DNA of 64,000 bases from Beta vulgaris subsp. vulgaris (GCF_026745355.1 NC_079202.1:29217099-29281098); one strand, 5' to 3'. Positions 46,529 through 56,760 are shown, numbered from the stretch's first letter. Numbers and translations: made by a program. The notes: a model not told the origin generated them from the sequence alone.

Positions 46529-47168
46529 TGTTGGAGTTAAGGCTTGGAAAAGCCTTGGCTCATTTTTGTTTGTCCCACATTGCTTGTGGGAGGGAATTCT
46601 CTTGTTTATTATTTCCTCCCTCCTTCATCTATTGAGTTGGTACTAGAGATGCTTTTGTGGTTGGATGTATGTTTGGTTTGGGCTTGCTATCACACATGCG
46701 CGCGCGTCGCCTGCCCGGACCGGGCCAGGGCTTTGGGCTTTGGGGAATAAACTTAACTTAACTAAAGTTTTGGACCGGGGCTGCGCGTGTGTGCCGTTGG
46801 AATTTGTAAGTTTTGACCGTTACAGTATTCATGGCAATCCTTAATATCCGCCCATTTATTGCTGTCCATTTTTGGCCTGATTTTTTCCTATAAAATCAGA
46901 GCTTTCTGATCAGTAAAATACACACAAACAAAACACTCTCTTCTTCCTTCTCTTCTCTTCTCTCTTCCTGGGTCTTCGTGCTTTTCCCCAAAGCATAGTC
47001 TGCTAGTGGTGGCAGTCTAGGCTACTGTGTTAATCTTGGGGAGCATTCCGGCCAAGATCGATTATCACCGTTGTCAGGCCGTAATCGCTTTCAAGTCAGT
47101 GGTCTCCTACCACGACACAGTCTTGGAATTATATCTCTTCTGTCATTGCGATTACTCTTGTTCTAACA
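46529..47168 (+). repeat. 3' LTR (type 1) of the outer copia
   Basis: It starts TGTTGGAGTTAAGGCTTGG and ends CTTGTTCTAACA, matching the 27354 LTR along its whole length. The duplication ATCTT follows at 47169-47173. Confidence 0.9.
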
Positions 47169-47173
47169 ATCTT

Positions 47174-48130
47174 CACTTTCTCTGGAGAATTTTCCGATCA
47201 TAAAGCTTGTATCAGCGACTCGAGCTCCGTCGTGGAGATCTTCCTTCTCCAAATTAAATTCAAACCATAAAACCTTGAATTATCCAAATTCACATCTCGC
47301 TCTAACCTGGTCATTTTTCGCCAGACGAGCCAGATTCCTAAAGTCGTTGCCGCAATTCACTACGGTCTTGGTGTCGAAGCTCCTACACCAGTAGATGAAT
47401 GAAGTGGCGGCTGGTGATTTCTTTGAAGCATTTTTCGCCATGAAGGTGAAATTGGAGTTCCGTGGAGAGGGAAAGGGACAAAAGACTATAGTCTTTACAA
47501 ATTTGGCAAGACTTTAAACTTGCATCTCCCCTTCATTGGCATTCTGATTGTCTATAAGTCACTTGACGAAAGGAAATATACTGCTTATTATGTTTTTATT
47601 TTTACAAGGAATTGGATGGAGATTAGACCTAAACTCGTGAGATTGATGTAGTGCTTTCAGGGATGGATGATTCTATATTTTGGTAAATTTGTTTTACCAT
47701 TGATGAATGTTTTATCTTGGGGACTCTTCCTAGTAATTATGTTGGGGAAGAACTAGAAAGAAGAAGAGGTCACGTGGTGCAAAATTTAGAAAAGGAGGAA
47801 AATGGGAAAAAAAAATTAATAAAATAATTAGATTTCCTTGTCATCGGCGAGATTTTAGGATCTCCAGCCTCATTTATGGTACGAATTTTTAGATTTGTAC
47901 TTGGTGGTGTTCTGGCTATAAGTCATAGTTGGTCGTGTTGGGTGCACCTGTGCTATAGTTCAAGGGTGTGGAGTCCAATTTTACCATCTAATTTATATAA
48001 AACCGTACTTATTGCTCTTCTTACTTCTTTAAGAATATGTAATGTATGTGTTAGATCAACTTTGTTGACGACATAACCTTTGGTACAAATTCTCTTACTT
48101 GTGCACAATGTCATCATAACTTCTCTTTTA
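47174..48130. other. Flank of the outer copia; no gene confirmed
   Basis: The part 47174-47520 is more GC-balanced and includes a short frame at 47395-47519 (MNEVAAGDFFEAFFAMKVKL, 41 residues) without recognisable homology. It could be gene-derived sequence interrupted by the copia insertion, since 27240-27353 continues it to the left. Nothing further can be supported. Confidence 0.35.
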
Positions 48131-48132
48131 TA

Positions 48133-48390
48133 CTCCCTCCGTTTCATTTTAATTGTTACACTTTGACGTTTTACACTATTCACAAATTGCACTTTGACCC
48201 TCGTTTGTGATTTTTACGTGAATAAAAACATAGTTATGTGGGATCTTGTTAGATTCGTCTTAGTTTGTATTTTATTGATATGTACTTTTATAATTTTTAC
48301 AAATAAAAAACTAAAGATATATGTCCTCAAAGTTTTGTATTGGCATGCGTGAAAAGTGTAAGTGTGTAGATTAAAATGAAACGGAGGGAG
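48133..48390. mobile_element. Stowaway MITE, family with CTCCCTCCGTTTCATTTTAA ends
   Basis: The ends CTCCCTCCGTTTCATTTTAA and, inverted, CTCCCTCCGTTTCATTTTAA match perfectly. TA flanks both sides (48131-48132, 48391-48392). Length is 258 bp and there is no coding sequence. A diverged second copy of the same family is at 50292. Confidence 0.95.
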
Positions 48391-48682
48391 TATATACTAG
48401 CATCTTTTTGCACCCGATGCATGCTTCGATTTTTTTCGAGACAGAAATTCGGTTATCTTGGACATAAGTAAGAGTCAAAATTTGAACATTAGACATATGA
48501 AGTATAATTCTTTTTAGTTGTAAAATGAGATTGGTTTAGTCTCTATCACTTAAGTCTCTCACTAGTCTTTTTTACTTTTCAAAGTTAAATTCTATGAACA
48601 AAATAGAAATTTTATTGAATTTATTTATGATTTCTAAAATTATAAATTTTTAGTTGATTTTTGAATTAAGTACACTACTTCA

Positions 48683-49186
48683 TCTCTATTATATAAGCCA
48701 AGGGGGAGCTATGATGTCCCCTTTAACCCTTCATTAAATAAAAAATATTACCTATTAAGATTTTGAGATTTTCCTTAATCATAGCCCTTCCTAATTTGAA
48801 ATATGTATATCAAAGGAAGTTCAAAGTAGCTAAAATAAACTTTCATAAATTTATGTGTATTGAAAGACAAAAGTTTGTGATTGAAGAACAAATTAACATA
48901 AGTAAAGCAGTTTTCAAATCAATTACAAAATCAAAGACATAAAATTTTAATTTTACCTAAACTTTGAAATGCAATAACAATATACCAACATTCATTAACA
49001 AGTAATAAAAATACCAAGAAAACAACTTCTTCATCAAGTAATTTTTATATTTTGTATTTACAACACATGATATTTAATTAGAACTACTGAAGATTGTAAA
49101 TTACATCCTTCAAAATTACATTTAGATGAAATTTAATAATAATCACTAAAATAATTCACGCACGCATCGCGTGCAAAAAAGGCTAG
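48683..49186 (+). mobile_element. Non-autonomous Helitron
   Basis: It starts TCTCTATTATATAAGCC after an A and ends GGCTAG before a T, as expected for Helitrons, which insert between A and T without target duplication. A short hairpin (GCACGCATCGCGTGC) lies 10 bp before the 3' end. No Rep/helicase coding is present in the 504 bp. Confidence 0.75.
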
Positions 49187-49187
49187 T

Positions 49188-49444
49188 AGATTGTGAAGAA
49201 AGTGGACACTTTGATTTCAAGTCAAATTTATGTGAATATTTTTGTGAGTACGTATTGACGGTGTACTGTATTGGTTGTAGTTTGTAAGAGAAAAAATTTA
49301 GTTTTATAAAATTTCCTTATTTGATTGATTTGTATAATGTAAATTATGCAATTCTATGATTTTAGTTGATTTGTGAGTAATTGTTATAATTATTTTTCAA
49401 ATTTTTTTTTTGAAGCCCTTTTCATTTGTAAGTGAATTTGTAAT
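49188..49444. other. AT-rich spacer between Helitron and MITE
   Basis: Nothing recognisable is seen in 257 bp. Confidence 0.4.
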
Positions 49445-49447
49445 TTA

Positions 49448-49779
49448 GGGTATGTTCTCTTCGGCATAAAATAGCTGAACTGAATTGAACTGATCTGAAC
49501 TGAACTGATCTGAACTGAAATGAACTGAATTGAACTGAACTGAACTGAAATGAATAGTGATATGTGAGAGTAAAAGTATTGTCAAGAGCTGAACTGAACT
49601 GAAATGAAATGAATAATGATATGTGAGAGTAAAAGTATTGTCAAGAGCTGAACTAAACTGAACTGAACTGAACTGAACTGAACTGAATTGATCTGAACTG
49701 AACTGAACTGAACTGAATCGAACTCAACTGAATTGAATTGAACTGACTGAACTGAAAATAAGCTGGCGAGAACAGGCCC
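49448..49779. mobile_element. Tourist-like (PIF/Harbinger) MITE filled with a GAACT microsatellite
   Basis: The termini GGGTATGTTCTCTTCGGC and, inverted, GGGCCTGTTCTCGCCAGC are imperfect inverted repeats. TTA flanks both ends (49445-49447 and 49780-49782). The interior is almost wholly (CTGAA)n, interrupted by two copies of a GAATAATGATATGTGAGAGT block. Confidence 0.75.
49484..49762 (+). repeat. (CTGAA)n pentanucleotide microsatellite
   Basis: The repeat is mostly TGAAC units with TGAAT and TGATC variants. A higher-order duplication of about 62 bp, including GTGATATGTGAGAGTAAAAG, occurs at about 49556 and 49616. It forms the body of the surrounding MITE. Confidence 0.9.
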
Positions 49780-49860
49780 TTAGACAGGGAAGGAGGGGTA
49801 AAAAAATCTCTCTTTATTCGGGGACACCATAGCTCCCCCCCCCCATCCCTTATATAATAT
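49780..49860 (-). mobile_element. Helitron-like 5' end fragment
   Basis: On the minus strand ATTATATAAGGGATGG.. GGAGCTATGGTGTCCCC matches the 5' region of the Helitron at 48683 (ATTATATAAGCCAAGGGGGA, GCTATGATGTCCCC). It begins exactly where another Helitron ends (49861), so two such elements lie head to tail. The 3' end is not found. Confidence 0.45.
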
Positions 49861-50059
49861 TAGCCTTATATGCACGCGTTGCGTGCATTAATTTGAAATA
49901 GTGTCTTATATCCACTTAAAATGCAAAGTTGAGATGAAAAAGGATTCTTAAATTGTTTTCTTTTGTAATTTTTTTTGTTTCATTAAATTATTAAGGATAA
50001 GTTAGTATTTTTAAACGGGGACATCATCTTCCTCCCGTTGTTCCCTTATATAATAGAGA
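49861..50059 (-). mobile_element. Short Helitron on the minus strand
   Basis: On the minus strand it starts TCTCTATTATATAAGGG after an A and ends with a hairpin GCACGCAACGCGTGC followed by ATATAAGGCTA before AT. Start and hairpin match the plus-strand Helitron at 48683. The 3' end is CTAA rather than CTAG, probably a mutation. Confidence 0.65.
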
Positions 50060-50072
50060 TAATAGCGATATA

Positions 50073-50273
50073 TTTTTTTATTAGGAAAGATAATTAGTTC
50101 GAAGACCAACCCCTGCAAGGCTACTAGCTTGCAGGATGCACCAGCTCAGAGTCTGGGTACAAAGCTAAACAATCCAGAATTAAATGTCCAACATATTGTT
50201 GGGATGAGGATTTGAACTCTAGGCAATGCCCTGGAATTCGGGGTTGTACTCCACTGAGCTACCACTTCTCCCT
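50073..50273 (-). mobile_element. tRNA-derived SINE, copy 1
   Basis: On the minus strand the first 73 bases are tRNA-like. The A box is GTGGTAGCTCAGTGG (about 50254-50268) and the B box is GAGTTCAAATCCTCA (50205-50219). A tRNA-unrelated body follows, ending CTTTCCTAATAAAAAAATA, an A-rich tail. Pol III would transcribe it. A diverged second copy lies at 51782-53472. A target duplication is not clear. Confidence 0.8.
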
Positions 50274-50291
50274 CGACTTCTCTTTTATATA

Positions 50292-50534
50292 TTACATCCG
50301 TTTCTTTTTAATTGTCACACTTTGATATTTTACACTATTCACAAATTGCACTTTGACCCTCGTTTGTGATTTATACGTGAACAAAAACATAGTCACCTGG
50401 GATCTTGTTAGATTCGTCTTAGTTTGTATTTTTTATAATTTTACAGATACAAAAATAGAGATATACACTCTCAAAATTTTACATTCGCATGTGTGAAAAG
50501 TATAATTATAATAATTAAAAAGAAACGGATAAAG
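50292..50534. mobile_element. Stowaway MITE, second copy of the 48133 family
   Basis: The interior (CACTTTGATATTTTACACTA, TTGCACTTTGACCCTCGTTT) matches the 48133 element base for base over long stretches. The ends are more worn (TTACATCCGTTTC / GAAACGGATAAAG) with TA on both sides. Confidence 0.85.
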
Positions 50535-50658
50535 TACATAATATTTATATTTTTTTTTTCAAATTGGTTGTTCTCTGTAGCAGCAAATACAGTGGTGCGG
50601 AATGCCATGATAACTTCTCTCATCAAATTGATGATTCTTTGTAGCAGCAAATTTAATA

Positions 50659-50910
50659 CTTCTTCCGTTTCATAATATGTGAACCATAGGGATTGGGCAC
50701 AAGATTTAATAAACATCACTTTCAAAAGCCAAAAAGTCATAAAATACCCTTTTTATTATCAAAAGCAGGAGAGAGAAAAGCAAACCACACAAGTTTCTGA
50801 TGGGCACTCTTGTCTTTTTGTCACTTTCTTTTATCCATTTAAGGTATGTTTCACTTATTTTGAAAAGTTTTAAAATAGTAAGTGTTTCACATATTATGGA
50901 ACGGAGGAAA
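50659..50910. mobile_element. Stowaway-like MITE, second family
   Basis: The ends CTTCTTCCGTTTCATAATAT and, inverted, TTTCCTCCGTTCCATAATAT are flanked by TA (50657-50658, 50911-50912). The 252-bp interior is noncoding. Confidence 0.85.
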
Positions 50911-50986
50911 TACTTCCTACGCTCCAAAGTTATTGAAATACTTGCATTTATTAGTAACTTTTTAATTAATGCACTAATTAATTTTA

Positions 50987-51779
50987 CTTCCTCCATCTTA
51001 TAATATAAGTCCTGTTTTCTTATAAAATGTCCCAAAATATAAGTCGTATTTATTTTTTCAATTATAAATTATATCTATAATACCCTTATGAAATTAGATA
51101 AATTCCTAAAATGTCCTTATTATTTACTCTCTCAATGCACCCACTATTAATGATAAAATGGGATATTTTATCCCAAACCACTCATGACCACCTCATTAAG
51201 TTCCCATTTAAGATTGTAATGAAATTTGGTTCGTCCATGTCTAAAGATGTAATTTGTATGCCTATTGATTTAAGCATTTCATCGGTTAATTAAAGCTGAT
51301 GAAAGAATTTCATTGGCCAATTTTTTTTGGATAATGTTATATGTAGCCCTTAGGGCTATATATAAGCATTAAATACATTTCCTAAAATGGAAATAATTTA
51401 AGAATTCAAGACAAAACTTCACATCATTTGAGGTAATAAATGCTTAATTTAATTATTTATTTCCATCTTTAGCACCTTATATGTAGCTCTAGGGGCTATG
51501 TATATCATTTTCCTTTTTTTATTGGTGGTTTGTTCTTTTATTTGCTCAGCACCATTAGCTTTCCATCACCAACAGCAAGAGGTCGGGCTGTTAATATTCC
51601 TCCCGTAAAGAACGATTCCCCCATTTAATGTTCAGCTTTTGTTTTTTTAAAAAACAAAAAAATCATTATAACTGTTTCCAAGATAAAATGAATTTATTAA
51701 TCTAAATATAACAAGATTATACTCACCTTAATCCCCACGTAAAAACAGAATCAGGACTTATATTATGAGACGGAGTGAG
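50987..51779. mobile_element. Large Stowaway-like element with a nested MITE
   Basis: The ends CTTCCTCCATCTTATAATAT and, inverted, CTCACTCCGTCTCATAATAT are followed inside by AAGTCCTG / CAGGACTT and flanked by TA (50985-50986, 51780-51781). It is long for a MITE (793 bp), in part because of the insertion at 51329-51513. No transposase is seen. Confidence 0.8.
51329..51513. mobile_element. Small foldback MITE inside the Stowaway-like element
   Basis: The first 38 bases (GGATAATGTTATATGTAGCC...) and the reverse complement of the last 38 (GGAAAATGATATACATAGCC...) form an inverted repeat at about 75% identity by eye. Runs of T flank both sides (51321-51328, 51514-51520), which may be the target duplication. 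There is no coding. Confidence 0.65.
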
Positions 51780-51781
51780 TA

Positions 51782-53472
51782 TTTTATAAGGAAAGATAAT
51801 TGGACCGAAAACCAACCCCTACTAGATTTTAGCTTGCAGGGTAAACCAACTCAGAGGTTGGATACAAGGCTAAACAACCGAGTTAAGGTTATAACAGGCA
51901 CCTGAACTTTGCCCTTTGTTCTAGTTTGGGTACTCAACTTTGAAAAGTTCCAGTTTGGATACTCAAAATGGATGTCCGTTACTTTTAGGTACTGAAGTTT
52001 GCAAAGTATCGTTATCAGCCGCAAAAATAAAAGAAAAACGTGACGTGACATTAATTATAAAAAGTTCAAACTTTTTTCTCTCTCCTCAAATTCCTCTCCT
52101 ATCTATTCTCTCTCCTCCCATGTTTAATCTCCTATCATTCACAACCTAGAGGAGATTAACATCAGCACAAAACCAAATAAAATTAACAAAGATCAGTAAA
52201 TGCTAGGTATGAACCTGAACAAAAACGTCATTCACAACCCGAAGGAAATTAACATCAACAAAATAATGAACCCAAAGAAAATTAACATACCCAACGCAAA
52301 TTTATGAACGAACTTATATTCCTTTTGAAACCACATAAATTACAATCCAAAGTAGCCCATATTGAAAAGAGAAACATTACATCTCTTAGCTTTTTTAAAA
52401 TCATGGGGGTATACCTTTAGTGGTGCAGCTTAGAATTTTTCTATTTCATGTTAAGAATATCAATGCAAAGAAGTGTTTTCCCTCCCTTTTTTATTTGATG
52501 TTCGCAAAAAAATCTAAAAATTTATCCCTCTTTTAGTTAGTGATCAGCTAGTTCAAGGAGGTCTTTTTCTGCACTCTTCCTCTGCTTATTTTTTTATTAT
52601 TATTTATGTATTTTGTGGGAGGAGAGGGTGAAAAGGGTTGGTGAGGCACAAGTAACAAATTTGTCATCAGGATCTAAGAACTAGATTCAGTAGTTAATAC
52701 GGTCTTAGATCTAGGCCGTAGCGCATCGCGACTACATTGTAAAGGTTTTAGAGCAGTGGAGCTTACATGACCAAGATAAGTAGGCCACAACGGCCGCAAA
52801 CCATTTGCACTGCCCGTGAAAGTTGTTCTGTAATCGCAACCATATCAGAGAAGTATGAACGAACTTAATAAAGAAAAACAAATTGGTTTAGAGATCTAGT
52901 GGCAATTCGTTGTTGTTCGTGGTCAACATAATTGGTTGGAGTTCGTGAGATCGAAAAACAGATTTGTGGCGGCGATTAATCATAAGGCTCGAAGGAGGAG
53001 AGAGATTGAGGGTGATGGGTAGTGATTGGGGTTGATGAGGAGGAGGGTGGTGGTTGGGTCAAGGATAGAGAAGAGGGAGACGAACTGAGGGTGAGTGATG
53101 AGTAGGGTTACATCAAGGAGAGGAATTAGAGGTGAGAGAAAAAAGTTTGGAATTTTTATAATTAATGATATGTCACCTTTTTCTTTTTAATTAATGTCAC
53201 GTCACATTTTTCTTTTATTTTTCGGAGTGATAACGGTACTTTGCAAACTTGAGTACCTAAGAGTAACAGACATCCATTTTGAGTACCCAAACTGGAACAT
53301 TTCAAAATTGAGTATCCAAACTGAAACAAAGGGTAAAGTTCAGTACTCTGTTGTAACCTTAACTCCTAAACAACCCATAAGTAAATGTCCCAATATCTTG
53401 TTGCGATGAGGATTTTAACCCGACAATGTCCTAGAATTCGGGTGCTACTCCAATGAGATACCACTTTTCCTT
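51782..53472 (-). mobile_element. tRNA-derived SINE, copy 2, split by a MULE
   Basis: The parts 51782-51879 and 53376-53472 together align with the SINE at 50073-50273, in the same orientation (ACCAACCCCT...AGCTTGCAGG, then GATGAGGATTT...GAATTCGGG...GAGATACCACTT). The A-box side is at the right end. The MULE between them, with its 10-bp duplication, explains the split. Confidence 0.8.
51880..53365. mobile_element. Mutator-like element (MULE) with long terminal inverted repeats
   Basis: The first and last approximately 200 bp are inverted copies (GAGTTAAGGTTATAACAGGC... against GAGTTAAGGTTACAACAGAG..., continuing through TAGGTACTGAAGTTTGCAAA and GTGACGTGACATTAATTA). CTAAACAACC flanks both ends (51870-51879, 53366-53375). 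MULEs make 9-bp duplications, and one of the ten bases may belong to the element or be chance. The 1.1-kb interior shows no transposase, so it is non-autonomous. Confidence 0.9.
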
Positions 53473-54208
53473 CTTACTTTAATATAAATATTAACACAAT
53501 ACTCTACTTTCAACCCTTTTGTAAATTTTCATGCTAATAACAAATGTTGCATTGATTTTAGAACAGATGATGTAATTATTAGGGGAAAGAATAAAGGTAG
53601 TTCTTTTCCGAGCATTCGAGCAATGATAGTCTCACCTAAGCGTAAAGGCTACAATGCGCCTTATGTGATTATGTCTGATACGTAAGGTAGACTTCTCATC
53701 CGATAATCATTGTACTTTTATTTTTGGCGACATGCTAATCATACTTACCCCCCACATAATTCACACGACCTTGATAAGTCGTTCAGTAAGAATTAAGAAA
53801 CAGTTGAATTCCCCTTCAACAAAACAACAAAAAAGAATGAGGTGAATTGATCACAATCTTACATCCTGCACCATAAATTAGTCCGTCAGTCTAGTTGTGA
53901 ATATCTTTTCATATAGGTTCTTTTTTATTTCTAATGAAGAATCTTGATGGCTTGAATTATATAAATGATAATAAAAAAAACTTTTAAGGGCTTTTAGTAT
54001 AAATAGTGTAAATGGAATGAAAGTATTTTAATAAGAAGGGAAAAGGGTAATGATAAGCCTTACCTTTATTTTATGTTTGGTATAATGGTGGAATGGAAAT
54101 AATATGAGAAAATTATGATTCAGGAAGGGAATGGATTTTGTTTCTATTAGTTTAACAAGGATAACAAATGGGAGGATTGTGTTATCCTTTGGAAACAGTT
54201 TTTGTTAC
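53473..54208. other. No gene recognised; possible outer MITE
   Basis: The sequence is AT-rich. GTTTGGTATAATGGTGGAATGG (54075-54096) and, after the Harbinger MITE, CATTC..TACCAAACACC (55130-55148) are roughly inverted. The Harbinger MITE may therefore sit inside an older MITE, but the match is weak. Confidence 0.35.
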
Positions 54209-54211
54209 TTA

Positions 54212-55067
54212 GAGCACCTACATTGGGGTTCCCCATTTGTAAAAATTAGAAAATAAGAACCCTCCCACCAATGGAGCTATGTCACTCATAATGAAAAAAA
54301 AATGGGGAACACCAATAAATAGGTAACCATCCAATAATGATGGCCTATGGTGTGCTGCCATGTGCAAGAGAAATGGGGAGAATCCCACGTGAAGGTGCAA
54401 TTCCAACATTTTGTATAATTGCAAAAAAAAAATCAGCCCGCCAACCAAATCACGCTAAGTGTCACACGTTGCAACACCAATGCCTCAACCAACCACAACT
54501 CGTCATGTGTTGCTGCTTTAACTTTTACAATGGTAATATTACCGTTTATTAAAAATGTCATAACTTTTTATATATAATGAATAAAAAAAAATAATTATAC
54601 CAATGGTCATATTTTTTTATCCCCTATAAATTGAAACCAATCTTGTTATATTTTCAACACTCAAAAAAATCCATAATTTTCATTAAGTATTTTATAAATC
54701 TTATTTGATAATTATGGATCCCAATCATCCTAATTATAGGAATAGATATCAACAAAATTATTTAATCCGATTAATTATAAGGCAATTATTTAATTATAAT
54801 TACCATATTCTGATTTAATTAAAATTATCTAAAATTAATGTGATGAATCAAATTATTTTATTAATATTGGTAGGGTATGAAAAGTAGGAGAGAGAAAAGG
54901 AGGTGGGGTATGGAAAAGTAGGAGAGAGAAGGTAAATGGGGAGGTTAATGAATGGAGGTGTGGAATTGTGAAATGGGAAGGGTAGGTGATAAAGTTAGTG
55001 GAAAGTGATGTGGACAAATGAGATGAAGAGAGAGAAATTATGGGGATGTTAATGAATGTTGATGCTC
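54212..55067 (+). mobile_element. PIF/Harbinger deletion derivative keeping the ORF1 start
   Basis: The ends GAGCACCTACATTGGGG and, inverted, GAGCATCAACATTCATTAAC are preceded by TTA and followed by TAA. A promoter-like CCCCTATAAATTGAAACC (54620-54637) lies upstream of an ATG at 54714. That ATG begins MDPNHPNYRNRYQQN, like the ORF1 start MDP of the Harbinger element at 62275. About 850 bp remain and neither ORF1 core nor transposase is present. Confidence 0.75.
54714..54818 (+). pseudogene. N-terminal remnant of Harbinger ORF1
   Basis: The frame reads MDPNHPNYRNRYQQNYLIRL and then runs into AT-rich sequence to a stop. The MDP start, the Asn/Gln/Tyr-rich run and the spacing after a TATA box match the ORF1 5' end at 62275. 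It is a remnant inside the MITE and is not expected to function. Confidence 0.5.
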
Positions 55068-55314
55068 TAACTCATATCAAACAACTAGAAATGGAAACAC
55101 TTACTTGAATCCGTTTCCAACATAAAAAAAAATTCATACCAAACACCCTCTTACACCATTCAGTCCAAATTAGTTGAAACAAAAACAATGACAGATAATT
55201 CTTGGAGATAAGTAGGTAATATTCGAGGGTTGCCCAAAGTATTATTTGGAGCATGTGAGAGCATGCATGTGAGTGTTAGCTATCCGAATTCTACGCGCTG
55301 AAATTGCTTCATGA

Positions 55315-56037
55315 GAGTATGTACAATGGGGCTCTCCAACTAGCTCTCCAACTAGCTTTTCAAGGAGAGAGAAAATGGAGAGCTACCTCTTATCCAACAA
55401 TGGGGCTCTTGAGTGTGTCTTGGGTGTCTCTCCATGGAGACACTTTGCAAAGTGGCTCTTGGGGGAGATACCATTTGGGTTGATGGAGAGATGGCTCTCC
55501 AATGTGTAGGACCCACTTCTTATTGTAATTACTTAAATTCTATTTTCTTCATGCAACCATTTAATGATTTTTTTATAAAAATTAAAAAAAAAGATGGTAA
55601 TAATTACTATGCCAACAATTATAATTTTCCTTTATCAATAAAATGAGCCTAATATTGGATATTTAAAAATTAGTTTCTCATGTTGTAGGTTAATTCTTCA
55701 TTCCATATCAAATTTATGAAAATAAATATTAGCACTCATAATTAATATTGTTTTTTAAAATTTCTACATTGCATAAATTATGAAAAACATTAATTTGTAA
55801 TTATATTTAATTTACATGAATAACTTTATTTATATAACTTTGATCATAATATGAAATGAGGTTTATTTATTGACATGGAGACCACAAAATAATGAAAAGT
55901 TGAATGGAGAGCTATTTAAAGAGTTTTATTGTTGTTGGGTGTTTTTAGACATGACTCTTGAGAGTAGCTTGAAGAGAGAGAATAGGAGAGAGAGTGTGGA
56001 GAGCTAGTTCGAGAGACACCAACCATTGTACATGCTC
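55315..56037. mobile_element. Harbinger-type MITE
   Basis: The ends GAGTATGTACAATGGGGCTC and, inverted, GAGCATGTACAATGGTTGGT are inverted repeats. TGA flanks both (55312-55314, 56038-56040), a 3-bp duplication as made by PIF/Harbinger enzymes. Internal GAGAGCTA / TAGCTCTC words recur near both ends. No coding sequence is seen in 723 bp. Confidence 0.8.
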
Positions 56038-56040
56038 TGA

Positions 56041-56606
56041 GGGGTATTATTTAAATGACTTAGGATCTAGAAGAGTGCCCCCCAAGGACCATCCGAATTC
56101 TACATCCAAGTACATCCATGGGATAAACGTTTTTTGCGGGAGTTGTCAGTTTGAGCATACATCACTCCATACAATCTAGGGATGTGTTAGGGTCATTTGA
56201 GGGCCTTCTTGTAATTCGAGGGTCATTTGTGGGCCTAGCAATCTGAGGGGGTTCTTCGAGCTTCATTTCGTGGTGAATATATTCACTAAAACGTAAAGAA
56301 GACATAGCTTTGTCCTTGGTTTTCCATTTGAATTTCCTTGACTTGATGATCTTCCCATTTACCCAATTTCTATCTATATTTCGTTGAGGGGTCGTATTCG
56401 TTGTCCAATAGAAGCAGACTTTCAATTAACCCTATATCTCCCAAGGTCCGGCTTGTCCCGCCAAAGGTACATGCCCTTTAATGTGGACAAATATTGCAAA
56501 AATGAATCTTCATAAACACTAGCTTATATATTTGCGGAATTTTGTGCAACCCAATATATTACTTTCAAAAGTTAAGGAGGGAAGAGCTAGAAACCTATTT
56601 GCTATA
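56041..56606. other. No gene recognised
   Basis: The stretch holds a short repeat GGGTCATTTG(A/T)GGGCCT (56191 and 56220) and a short minus-strand frame without domains. Confidence 0.4.
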
Positions 56607-56615
56607 AAATTTATG
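56607..56615 (+). repeat. 9-bp target duplication, left of the Pack-MULE
   Basis: AAATTTATG occurs here and at 57629-57637, exactly at both ends of the inverted-repeat element. Nine bases is the size made by Mutator-type transposases. Confidence 0.85.
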
Positions 56616-56620
56616 TGAAA

Positions 56621-56676
56621 GTATTGGGTCAGACCGTTTGACCATAAGTTATGGTCGGACGAGCCCAACCCAATAC
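56621..56676. repeat. Subterminal palindrome of the Pack-MULE
   Basis: GTATTGGGT at the left and ACCCAATAC at the right are inverted, as are GACCGTTTGACCATAA and TTATGGTCGGAC inside. The left arm is part of the terminal repeat, so the terminal repeat has been copied in inverse just inside itself. Confidence 0.75.
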
Positions 56677-56760
56677 TAAAATTTCTCGCTCCACCTCTCT
56701 TCTTCAACTCCAATGATTCTTCTCCTTCTTCCTCTCACATCTCTCCTTTAATGGCTGCTA

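Larger units (their letters stand above)
27354..47168 (+). mobile_element. Outer Ty1/copia retrotransposon (LTR type 1) with nested insertions
   Basis: Two LTRs of about 650 bp with the same start (TGTTGGAGTTNAGGCTTG) and end (TTGTTCTAACA) lie at 27354 and 46529. ATCTT flanks both outer edges (27349-27353 and 47169-47173), so this was one insertion. Of its own internal part only the 3' portion (44197-46528, RT to RNase H) remains. The left part is replaced by a related copia element with another LTR type, itself split by a gypsy element. Confidence 0.85.

Noticed and set aside
47395..47519. Small host gene in the flank of the outer copia
   Set aside because: The frame is 41 residues long, has no recognisable homology and no splice or promoter support.
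53981..55150. Outer MITE enclosing the Harbinger derivative
   Set aside because: TGTTTGGTAT motifs at both sides are roughly inverted, but termini and target duplication cannot be fixed.
56162..56425. Minus-strand frame of 87 residues
   Set aside because: It has no domain, no repeat relatives and an ordinary length for chance frames.
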